From assembly GCA_001567085.1 (NCBI GenBank), contig LMZS01000103.1, positions 1-33,767 of the forward strand: a DNA stretch of 33,767 nucleotides. Direction: 5' to 3'. The notes below the pieces were generated by a model. It was not told the DNA's origin. It ran no database searches and saw nothing but the letters and a program-made list of their open reading frames with translations. A program made the translations under genes and the position numbers. This stretch comes from Chloroflexi bacterium OLB15. GTDB taxonomy: Bacteria > Chloroflexota > Anaerolineae > Aggregatilineales > Phototrophicaceae. Shown in pieces: positions 27,875-33,767 of this stretch (position 1 is the stretch's first letter; every line of letters starts with the position of its first letter).

Positions 27875-28539
27875 TGTTTCAGGGGCTGGCTGCGGGCTGG
27901 CGCGGGCTGCGCCACATGCTTACGCAAAGCCACGTATACATCTGGGCAAGCGTGCTGTGGTTTCTGCTTACGTTACCGATCATCACAGCGCCGCTGTCGT
28001 GGGCTGGCATTTGCCGTATGAGCTATATGGCGCTGCGCCAGCCTTCGCCGCGCCTTGATGATTTCTGGGATGGCTTCAAAGCGCACTGGAAAGGGGGGCT
28101 AGCGCTAGGCATCCTGGGGCTGCTGCTGGTGATCGTCAATCTTGTGAATTTGATGGGCTACAGCCGCAGCATCAACCTGCAAACTTCGATTCTGCGGATC
28201 ATCTGGATCATGACGCTGGCAAGCTGGTTCGGCATACAGCTTTACGCATTTCCACTGTTGAACGCGATGGAAAAGCCCACGTTGTACGGCGCATACCGCA
28301 ACGCAGTGGTGATGATATTTCTCAACCCGTTGTTCTCGTTAGGCGTGGGCGTGATCGCGCTGCTGGTGATCATCGCCAGCGTGATCATCCCGGTCGCAAT
28401 CGTGCTGATCAGCGGCGCGGCGTTGGCTTCCATCGGCAATGCCGCCGTTCAAGATCGGCTGGTCGCAGCAGGTATCCAAAAAGGAATCACCCGGCCAGAG
28501 CCTGAGGCAGCTACGACATTCGATGAGATTTACCTGTAA
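27874..28539 (+). CDS. YesL-like DUF624 membrane protein
   Basis: This is an integral membrane protein of 221 residues in the DUF624/YesL family, found next to carbohydrate ABC transporters in Gram-positive bacteria and Chloroflexota; its biochemical role is not established. The characteristic segment is 'SVLWFLLTLPIITAPLSWAG' followed by ICRMSYMALRQPSP, with DDFWDGFKAHWKGG and ASWFGIQLYAFPLL later. About five hydrophobic segments are visible. ATG 27874 shares its A with the MalG-like stop (TGATG); the open frame reaching back to 27700 is a shadow of the permease gene. It is the last gene before the LacI regulator. Confidence 0.8.
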   Translation: MFQGLAAGWRGLRHMLTQSHVYIWASVLWFLLTLPIITAPLSWAGICRMSYMALRQPSPRLDDFWDGFKAHWKGGLALGILGLLLVIVNLVNLMGYSRSINLQTSILRIIWIMTLASWFGIQLYAFPLLNAMEKPTLYGAYRNAVVMIFLNPLFSLGVGVIALLVIIASVIIPVAIVLISGAALASIGNAAVQDRLVAAGIQKGITRPEPEAATTFDEIYL

Positions 28540-28624
28540 CTAAACCGCCTTAACGCACCCAAGCCTGTGCGGCGTTTACATTTAAGGTAAGCTCTAGCTG
28601 CTGATCAAAGAGATTTGGGATTTT

Positions 28625-28643
28625 GTTTGCCTCAACAGCAAAC
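28625..28643. promoter_or_regulatory. Inverted repeat upstream of the LacI gene
   Basis: GTTTGC and GCAAAC flank 7 nt, about 35 nt before the lacI-type start codon. It may be an autoregulatory site, although its spacing differs from the palindrome at 22053-22066. Further upstream (28552-28569) a short CGCAC/GTGCG hairpin lies after the DUF624 stop. Confidence 0.3.
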
Positions 28644-28675
28644 GGCGCGGTGAAGTCAGAGATACCAGGTATGTT

Positions 28676-29716
28676 ATGCCAACGATTAAAGATGTCGCAC
28701 GCGAAGCAGGCGTATCTATCGCTACTGTCTCTTATGTTCTTAACAACAAGCCGGATGCGGTGAGCGAAGAAACGCGGCAAGAAGTGTGGAAAGCGGTCAA
28801 ACGGATTGGCTATACCCCCAATGTAACCGCGCGCAATTTACGTTCCAGCCAAAGCCGCCTGATCGGATATGCGTGGCATCAGGTACCCGCCGATCAGGTG
28901 AACCCGGTGCTGGATCAGTTCACCTACTTTCTGGCACATTACGCCGAAGAAGCGGGGTATCACATCCTCACTTTCGCGCAATCCCCTGAAAACCCGCTGC
29001 CAGTTTACGACGAGCTTAGCCGCAGCGGGCGTGTGGATGCGTTCGTGATCAGCGGCACGAACTGGGGGGATAAGCGCATCGGCTTTTTACAGGAACGCGC
29101 GATTCCATTCGTCAGCTTTGGCCGCGCTGATCCGGGATGGGATTTCGATTGGGTAGACGTAGACGGGGCATCCGGGACGCGACAGGCGGTTGATTATCTG
29201 GTTTCGCTGGGGCATCGCCGGATCGCTTTCGCCGGATGGGATGAAGGCTCGCTGGCAGGCACGCACCGGCTGGCAGGCTATACCGAAGGGCTAGCGGCCG
29301 CAGGGCTGCCCTTACTGCCGCAGTGGATATTTCGTGGCTATCAGAATGAACTTAGCGGTTCAGCAGCGCTCAAGCAGTATCTTAGCCTGCCAGAAGATGA
29401 GCGCCCTACAGCCGTCGTGACGGTAAGCGATCTGGTGGCGATTGGCGTGAAAAATTCGGCTGAACAGCTTGGGCTGGAAATTGGAAGCGATCTATCCATT
29501 ATCGGCTTTGACGACTCGCCATTTTCACAGTATTTGAACCCGCCGCTCACCACGATTAACCAGCCGGTTAAGCAAATCGCGCAGATCATCATTCGCATAC
29601 TAGAGGAACAGTTGATCAAATCGGGACAGCCGCGCGATTTTGTTCACGAGCTGGTTGCGCCCAAACTGATCATCCGAAGCTCGTGCGGCACACCGCTGAC
29701 TCAGCGCAATATCTAG
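28676..29716 (+). CDS. LacI-family transcriptional regulator
   Basis: This is a 346-residue repressor-type regulator. The N-terminal helix-turn-helix and hinge are complete: TIKDVAREAGVSIATVSYVL, NNKPDAVSEETR, IGYTPNVTARNLRS. The periplasmic-binding-like effector domain follows, with VDAFVISGTN, 'GTRQAVDYLVSLGHRRIAFA', RLAGYTEGLAAAGL, TAVVTVSDLVAIGV, DLSIIGFDDSPFSQYLNPPL and TTINQPVKQIAQ. It lies at the end of the sugar cluster and most likely controls it through the palindrome at 22053-22066. AGG lies upstream of ATG 28676. An alternative is control of the peptide-type operon just downstream, but no matching palindrome was seen there. Confidence 0.92.
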   Translation: MPTIKDVAREAGVSIATVSYVLNNKPDAVSEETRQEVWKAVKRIGYTPNVTARNLRSSQSRLIGYAWHQVPADQVNPVLDQFTYFLAHYAEEAGYHILTFAQSPENPLPVYDELSRSGRVDAFVISGTNWGDKRIGFLQERAIPFVSFGRADPGWDFDWVDVDGASGTRQAVDYLVSLGHRRIAFAGWDEGSLAGTHRLAGYTEGLAAAGLPLLPQWIFRGYQNELSGSAALKQYLSLPEDERPTAVVTVSDLVAIGVKNSAEQLGLEIGSDLSIIGFDDSPFSQYLNPPLTTINQPVKQIAQIIIRILEEQLIKSGQPRDFVHELVAPKLIIRSSCGTPLTQRNI

Positions 29717-29722
29717 AAAATT

Positions 29723-29751
29723 TTGCGACTACCGTAACACTGTAATAAAAT
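29723..29751 (+). promoter_or_regulatory. Promoter of the peptide-type ABC operon
   Basis: TTGCGA (29723-29728, four of six) and TAAAAT (29746-29751, five of six) are 17 nt apart. The transcript would begin near 29758, so the large stem-loop 29763-29827 would form its extreme 5' end. Confidence 0.45.
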
Positions 29752-29762
29752 CATCGCCCAAT

Positions 29763-29827
29763 GTAAACATGCCTGCATGAACCCGCCGGACGTGTTTGGC
29801 GTATTCATGATGCAGGCATTTGTTTAC
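29763..29827 (+). other. 5'-leader stem-loop of the peptide-binding protein mRNA
   Basis: GTAAACATGCCTGCAT (29763-29778) pairs with ATGCAGGCAT (29810-29819) and GTTTAC (29822-29827), leaving a TT bulge. The 16-bp stem closes a 31-nt loop. The site AGAAGGAG (29852-29859) and ATG 29867 lie downstream and unpaired. Such 5' stem-loops often protect abundant mRNAs. Confidence 0.6.
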
Positions 29828-29866
29828 TCACATACATTTTTGTTGGTTTTTAGAAGGAGTAGAGTA

Positions 29867-31552
29867 ATGAGAGCACTACGTATTGGCACCGCAGCGCTCC
29901 TCTCTGCGCTCGCGTTAGGGATGGCGCTGCCATCTTTTGCGCAAGATGGAGAGATTAGCACTTCCGAGTCATTAACACCGAACATGACGGTTTCGGATGA
30001 TGGCTTGATCACCTATGCAGCAGAAAGCTGCGATTACGGCGGACAGATCCTCTCGATCTCCGCTGTGGACGCTAGCACGGTACAGTTCCAGCTTTGCGGC
30101 CCGGACGGCGCGTTCCCGCAAAAGGTGGCCTTCTCATCGCTCGGCATTCAGCCGCTTGAGCACCTGATTGCGACCGGCGGCGGCGGCGACGCCCTCGTCC
30201 GCAACCCGGTTGGCACCGGCCCCTACCAGTTGGAAAACTGGAATCTGGGCAACGAAATTGTGTTGGCTGCCAATGAAAGCTACTGGGGCGATCCTGCTCA
30301 CGAACCGACCGCTATTTTCCGCTGGCTGCCAGAAGCCGCCGCTCGTTTGACCGAACTTCAGGCGGGTACTGTTGACGGCATTGACAACCCCGGCGCAGGC
30401 GACTTTGAAGTCATCGCCGCCGATCCGAACCTGCAACTGTTCGAGCGCCCCGGCCTCAACATTTTCTATGTTGGCATGAACAACAACATCGCGCCGTTCG
30501 ACAACCTGAACGTGCGCCTTGCGATTGCCCATGCGATTGACAAGCAGCGGATTGTGGACAACTTCTATCCGCCCGGATCAACCGTCGCCGATCAATTCAT
30601 GCCGCCGGATATTTTCGGCTGGACTGAAGGCTTTGAAGATACCGCCTACGATCCCGAAGCAGCACGCCAGCTGCTGGCTGACAGCGGCCTTACCCTTCCG
30701 TTGGAAGTGACCATCAACTACCGCGATGTGGTACGCAGCTACCTACCCCAGCCGGGCGTAGTGGCGCAGGACATTCAGGCGCAGTTGGCTGAAGTCGGCA
30801 TTAACGTGACCATCGAAGTGATGGAATCAACCGCATTCCTTGATGCTTCCGACGCAGGCGATCTGGGCTTCTACCTGCTCGGTTGGGGCGCAGACTATCC
30901 TGACGCAACCAACTTCATGGACGTTCACTTCGGTCGTGGCTCCAGCGCGCAGTTCGGCACACACTTCACCGAACTTGAAGACCTGCTGATCACCGCTGGC
31001 CAGGAAAGCGATCCGGCGATCCGCCTCGAACTGTACGCTCAGGCAAACGCCTTTGTACGCGACAACGCCATTGTGGTTCCAGTAGCGCACGGCGGTTCGG
31101 GCGCAGCTTACAGCGCGGATATTGAAGGCGCACACACCAGCCCGTTGGGCAACGAAAACCTGGCGGTGATGAGCGACCCAAGCGACGACAACATCATCTT
31201 CCTGCAAAACGGTGAACCCGGCGGCCTGTACTGCGCTGACGAAACCGACGGCGAATCGCTGCGCGTTTGCGAGCAGATCACCGAGCCGCTGCTGGCTTAC
31301 GAAGTTGGCGGAACCGCAGTTGTTGCGTCCCTTGCTGAAACATGGGCAGCCAGCGAAGATGGTTTGACGTGGACGTTCAACCTGCGTCCCGATGTCAGCT
31401 TCCACGACGGTTCAAGCCTCGATGCGAACGATGTGGTGATGAGCTATGCCGTTCAGTGGGACGCCGCCAATCCGCTGCATGTTGGCCGTGACGGCAGCTT
31501 CACTTACTGGACGTACCTGTTCGCCGCGTTCCTGAACGCGCCGGCTGCGTAA
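29867..31552 (+). CDS. Circularly permuted family-5 (peptide/nickel-type) ABC binding protein
   Basis: This exported binding protein has 561 residues. The signal peptide (IGTAALLSALALGMALPSFA) is cleaved before QDGEIS, without a lipobox. The order of conserved parts is unusual. ISAVDASTVQFQLCGPDGAF and NPVGTGPYQLENW come first (to about residue 120), then the second lobe: NESYWGD, RPGLNIFYVGMNNN, NVRLAIAHAIDKQRI, DPEAARQLLADSGL and FYLLGWGADYPDATNF. From about residue 441 comes the segment that opens normal DppA-like proteins: QITEPLLAYEVGG, LAETWAASEDGLTWTFNLRP, VSFHDGSSLDANDVVMSY, NPLHVGRDGSFTYW. The cut lies just after the last of these. Four cysteines could pair. AGAAGGAG lies 7 nt before ATG 29867; the frame opens at 29777, but those codons belong to the leader stem-loop. 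Confidence 0.9.
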   Translation: MRALRIGTAALLSALALGMALPSFAQDGEISTSESLTPNMTVSDDGLITYAAESCDYGGQILSISAVDASTVQFQLCGPDGAFPQKVAFSSLGIQPLEHLIATGGGGDALVRNPVGTGPYQLENWNLGNEIVLAANESYWGDPAHEPTAIFRWLPEAAARLTELQAGTVDGIDNPGAGDFEVIAADPNLQLFERPGLNIFYVGMNNNIAPFDNLNVRLAIAHAIDKQRIVDNFYPPGSTVADQFMPPDIFGWTEGFEDTAYDPEAARQLLADSGLTLPLEVTINYRDVVRSYLPQPGVVAQDIQAQLAEVGINVTIEVMESTAFLDASDAGDLGFYLLGWGADYPDATNFMDVHFGRGSSAQFGTHFTELEDLLITAGQESDPAIRLELYAQANAFVRDNAIVVPVAHGGSGAAYSADIEGAHTSPLGNENLAVMSDPSDDNIIFLQNGEPGGLYCADETDGESLRVCEQITEPLLAYEVGGTAVVASLAETWAASEDGLTWTFNLRPDVSFHDGSSLDANDVVMSYAVQWDAANPLHVGRDGSFTYWTYLFAAFLNAPAA

Positions 31553-31586
31553 AGACTTCACTCACCCAGTTACAGATATCGAAGGA

Positions 31587-31609
31587 AGGGACGAGATGAT
31601 CTCGTCCCT
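31587..31609 (+). other. Intercistronic hairpin after the peptide-binding protein gene
   Basis: AGGGACGAG (31587-31595) pairs perfectly over 9 bp with CTCGTCCCT (31601-31609) around ATGAT, followed by CCCCTTATTT. It lies between the binding protein and the first permease and may act as an attenuator or mRNA-protecting structure. Confidence 0.7.
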
Positions 31610-31645
31610 CCCCTTATTTCAACAGGTCGTTCACCCTATTAAACA

Positions 31646-32722
31646 ATGACGACATACATTCTACGACGCGTTGTTCTAACTATTCCTGTTCTTCTTGGCA
31701 TTCTGGCGCTCACTTTTTTTTTGACACGACTGCTGCCCGGGGAACCTTGCGTTGCTATATACGGGGAACGCGCAACCCCTGAAATCTGCGCGGCCTTTGC
31801 TGAACGCTATGGCCTAAACCTGCCGGTCACACAACAGTTCACCCAATATGTGGGGCGGGTGCTGCAAGGCGATCTGGGCGACTCGATCCGCTTTTCGCGC
31901 CCGGTCACTTCACTGATGGCTGAACGCCTGCCGGTGACCGTTGAACTGGCGTTCGCGGCATTATGCTTCGCGATCGTCATCGGTATTCCAGCCGGCATTA
32001 TCTCGGCATACAAGCGCAACACAGCAGCCGATTACATGACCATGATCATCGCTAATATCGGCGTTTCAATGCCGGTATTCTGGCTAGGCTTGATGCTGGC
32101 TTATGCCTTCGCTGTCGGGTTGAAAGACACACCGTTCGCGCTGCCGCCATCTGGCAGGCTGGACGCTGGCACCACCGTGACCCCCTTCTTTGTGCAGTGG
32201 GGCATCGCGCCAGATGAAGCATCCGCTTCGCCCATCCTTGTGTTCATTGCGCGGCTGTACACCCTTAACGCCATACTCACCGCAGATATGGCGCTGCTAT
32301 CCAACTCGATACGCCACTTGATCCTGCCAGCGGTTGCAGTGGGCACCATTTCGATGTCAATCATCGCCCGCATGACGCGCTCAAGCGTACTGGAAACGCT
32401 GAATCAGGATTACGTGCGAACGGCGCGGGCGAAAGGGCTGCGCGAATTCACGGTGGTGATACGCCACGCGGTGCGTAATTCGCTGCTGCCTATCGTCACG
32501 ATTATTGGCTTAAATTTCGGCCTTTTGATCAGCGGCGCGGTGCTGACGGAAACCGTTTTTGGACTCACAGGCGTGGGGCGAACGCTGTTTGACGGCATCA
32601 CCAGCCGCGATTACCCCATGGTGCAAGGGTTCACCGTGTTCATCGCCTTTGCCTTCGTCTTGATTAACCTGCTGGTGGATATCCTATACGGCTATCTTGA
32701 CCCGCGCATCCGCCTAAGCTAA
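31646..32722 (+). CDS. dppB: Peptide/nickel-type ABC transporter permease (DppB-like)
   Basis: This integral membrane subunit has 358 residues. It begins with the family's typical MTTYILRRVVLTIPVLLGIL and shows GLNLPVTQQFTQYVGRVLQG, DLGDSIRFSRPV, 'FAIVIGIPAGIISAYKRNTA' and GVSMPVFWLGLML. The cytoplasmic coupling region is SSVLETLNQDYVRTARAKGL and is followed by RHAVRNSLLPIVTIIGL. The first extracytoplasmic loop contains a cysteine pair (GEPCVAIYGERATPEICAAF). A second loop between membrane segments is enlarged (GTTVTPFFVQWGIAPDEASA), a common variation. No Shine-Dalgarno is visible before ATG 31646. It follows the permuted binding protein after a hairpin-containing gap of 93 nt and is followed by the DppC-like permease 12 nt later. 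Confidence 0.92.
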   Translation: MTTYILRRVVLTIPVLLGILALTFFLTRLLPGEPCVAIYGERATPEICAAFAERYGLNLPVTQQFTQYVGRVLQGDLGDSIRFSRPVTSLMAERLPVTVELAFAALCFAIVIGIPAGIISAYKRNTAADYMTMIIANIGVSMPVFWLGLMLAYAFAVGLKDTPFALPPSGRLDAGTTVTPFFVQWGIAPDEASASPILVFIARLYTLNAILTADMALLSNSIRHLILPAVAVGTISMSIIARMTRSSVLETLNQDYVRTARAKGLREFTVVIRHAVRNSLLPIVTIIGLNFGLLISGAVLTETVFGLTGVGRTLFDGITSRDYPMVQGFTVFIAFAFVLINLLVDILYGYLDPRIRLS

Positions 32723-32734
32723 CGGGGCTGCTTC

Positions 32735-33700
32735 ATGACTGCTAATGCAACTATCCCAAAATTACAGACAGAAGACCTGCCCAACAGCCCGCGCAAATCA
32801 CACGGCGTTTTTGTAGAAACACTGATTAACCTGAAGCGCAACCGCAGCGCGATGATCGGACTGGCGATCATCAGCTTCATGTTCATGCTGGCCATCCTCG
32901 CCCCTACCATTGCGCCTTACGATCCACTGCAACCGATGCTCAACCGCGATGATCATCGTGGGTTAGGCCGCCTTCCGGGGCGCGCGCCATGCATTCACCT
33001 GCTGGGCTGCCCGGCAGATGAGCCGCAGCATATCATGGGGCTTGATCTGAACGGGCGCGATATGTTCAGCCGGGTGCTGTGGGGCGCGCGCTATTCGCTG
33101 GTGGTGGGCATCATCAGCGTGGCTATCGGCGTCAGCATCGGCGCATTAAGCGGGATGATCTCCGGATATGCTGGCGGATGGGTTGACGCGATCATCATGC
33201 GCCTGATGGATATTTTGCTGGCTTTTCCGGCTTTGATTCTGGCAATCGCCATCGTCAGTTTTGCCGGGCCAAGCCTTGAAAATGCGCTGCTGGCGATTGC
33301 CATCGTCAGTATTCCTGTGTATGCGCGATTGGCGCGGGCAAGCGTGCTTTCGGTCAAAGAGATGGAATTTGTGACGGCTACGCGGGCATTGGGCGCAGGG
33401 CATCCACGCCTACTGTTCGGGCAGATCATGCCGAACGCGCTGACCCCGCTGATCGTACAAGGGACGCTAGGCATCGGCAGCGTGGTGCTGGAGACCGCCG
33501 CGCTCTCGTTCATCGGCCTGGGCGCACAGCCGCCAACGCCGGAATGGGGCGCAATTTTGAGCGAAGGCCGCAATTACGTGTTCACCAGCCCGCATCTGGT
33601 ATTCTTCCCTGGCATCATGATCATGATCACGGTGCTGGGCTTCAACCTGCTGGGCGACGGCCTGCGTGACGCGATGGATCCGAGGTTGAATAGGAATTAA
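32735..33700 (+). CDS. dppC: Peptide/nickel-type ABC transporter permease (DppC-like)
   Basis: This second membrane subunit has 321 residues. After a cytoplasmic N-terminus and the first membrane segment (MIGLAIISFMFMLAILAP) comes the usual APYDPLQP and an extended loop with a cysteine pair (RAPCIHLLGCPADE). GLDLNGRDMFSRVLWGARYS, MRLMDILLAFPALILAIAIV, 'EFVTATRALGAGHPRLLFGQ' (coupling helix), ETAALSFIGLGAQPPTPEWG and 'GFNLLGDGLRDAMDPRLNRN' complete the DppC pattern, so the gene is intact. The N-terminal half of the family's ABC ATPase pair (DppD/DppF) is not in the window and may lie beyond the right edge. GGGGC just upstream is the only possible ribosome binding site. Confidence 0.92.
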   Translation: MTANATIPKLQTEDLPNSPRKSHGVFVETLINLKRNRSAMIGLAIISFMFMLAILAPTIAPYDPLQPMLNRDDHRGLGRLPGRAPCIHLLGCPADEPQHIMGLDLNGRDMFSRVLWGARYSLVVGIISVAIGVSIGALSGMISGYAGGWVDAIIMRLMDILLAFPALILAIAIVSFAGPSLENALLAIAIVSIPVYARLARASVLSVKEMEFVTATRALGAGHPRLLFGQIMPNALTPLIVQGTLGIGSVVLETAALSFIGLGAQPPTPEWGAILSEGRNYVFTSPHLVFFPGIMIMITVLGFNLLGDGLRDAMDPRLNRN

Positions 33701-33745
33701 AGCCCCTCACCCCCGCTCCCTCTCCCATGCAAGCGGGGCGGGGGG
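33701..33745. repeat. C/G-rich hairpin repeat after dppC
   Basis: CCCCTCACCCCCGCT begins at 33703. CCCCGCT (33711-33717) pairs with AGCGGGG (33732-33738), and further C- and G-runs flank the stem. The 'CCCCTCACCCCC...CCCTCTCCC' wording is like dispersed intergenic repeats of many bacterial genomes. It starts directly after the dppC stop and could also reduce read-through. Confidence 0.5.
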
Positions 33746-33767
33746 AATACTGAAGGCTCCCGGTAAA

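Noticed and set aside
30827..31405. A 192-codon minus-strand open frame
   Set aside because: It is antisense to the family-5 binding protein and shows no start signal or homology.
29867..31552. Reading the unusual binding protein as a chimaera made by misassembly
   Set aside because: One uninterrupted frame carries a signal peptide, both lobes and a stop, and the downstream permeases follow normally; a misassembly would hardly leave a complete, in-frame, non-duplicated family-5 protein.
1..33767. CRISPR arrays, insertion sequences, prophage or attachment sites
   Set aside because: No regularly spaced repeats, transposase, integrase or tRNA gene was seen; the inverted repeats found are isolated stem-loops.

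Overview
The window looks like a chromosomal segment of a Chloroflexota bacterium, most likely Anaerolineae-like. This is inferred from protein character: a class A PBP homologue with an Ig-like C-terminus and a P/T-rich tail, solute-binding proteins with an 'AQ' signal-peptide end and no lipobox, and a family-5 binding protein in an unusual domain order. No rRNA or other marker gene is present to prove it. Transport and central metabolism dominate. I see no tRNA, rRNA, insertion sequence, prophage or CRISPR array.

Layout. (1) 1-4847, minus strand: a YclNOPQ-type siderophore import operon (binding protein yclQ, permeases yclN and yclO, ATPase yclP) followed by a secreted PD40/TolB-like propeller that runs off the left edge. 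(2) 5343-8035, plus: priA helicase. (3) 8055-10353: an atypical Ser/Thr kinase-like protein (minus) divergent from a PP2C phosphatase (plus). (4) 10512-14629, plus: a very large class A penicillin-binding-protein homologue whose glycosyltransferase and transpeptidase catalytic motifs are both degraded. It ends at a strong bidirectional terminator shared with (5) a class I fructose-bisphosphate aldolase (minus). (6) 16046-19949, plus: a chromate transporter, a CoA-acylating methylmalonate-semialdehyde dehydrogenase, a GNAT acetyltransferase and a small unknown protein. (7) 20034-21859, minus: a DrrAB-type drug exporter. (8) 22113-29716, plus: a disaccharide utilisation cluster (GH65 phosphorylase, CUT1 binding protein, two permeases, a YesL/DUF624 protein, a LacI regulator), with a LacI-type palindrome just downstream of the first promoter. 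(9) 29867 to the right edge, plus: a peptide/nickel-type ABC importer (binding protein, DppB- and DppC-like permeases) whose ATPases would lie outside.

Two signals stand out. The dipeptide-type binding protein is circularly permuted: the segment that is N-terminal in DppA sits at its C-terminus, with a new signal peptide on the cut end. The PBP homologue has Asp and Tyr in place of the catalytic Ser and Lys of SxxK, and also lacks the SxN Ser, the KTG Lys/Thr and the second GT51 Glu. A further pattern is paired cysteines in the extracytoplasmic parts of most transport proteins and of the PBP, which suggests oxidative folding.

Sequence quality. Five genes (PD40 protein, yclN, priA, the PBP homologue, GH65) carry six frameshifts in total, mostly in or next to short homopolymers and each restoring a conserved reading frame. 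I treat them as probable sequencing indels and give corrected gene extents.
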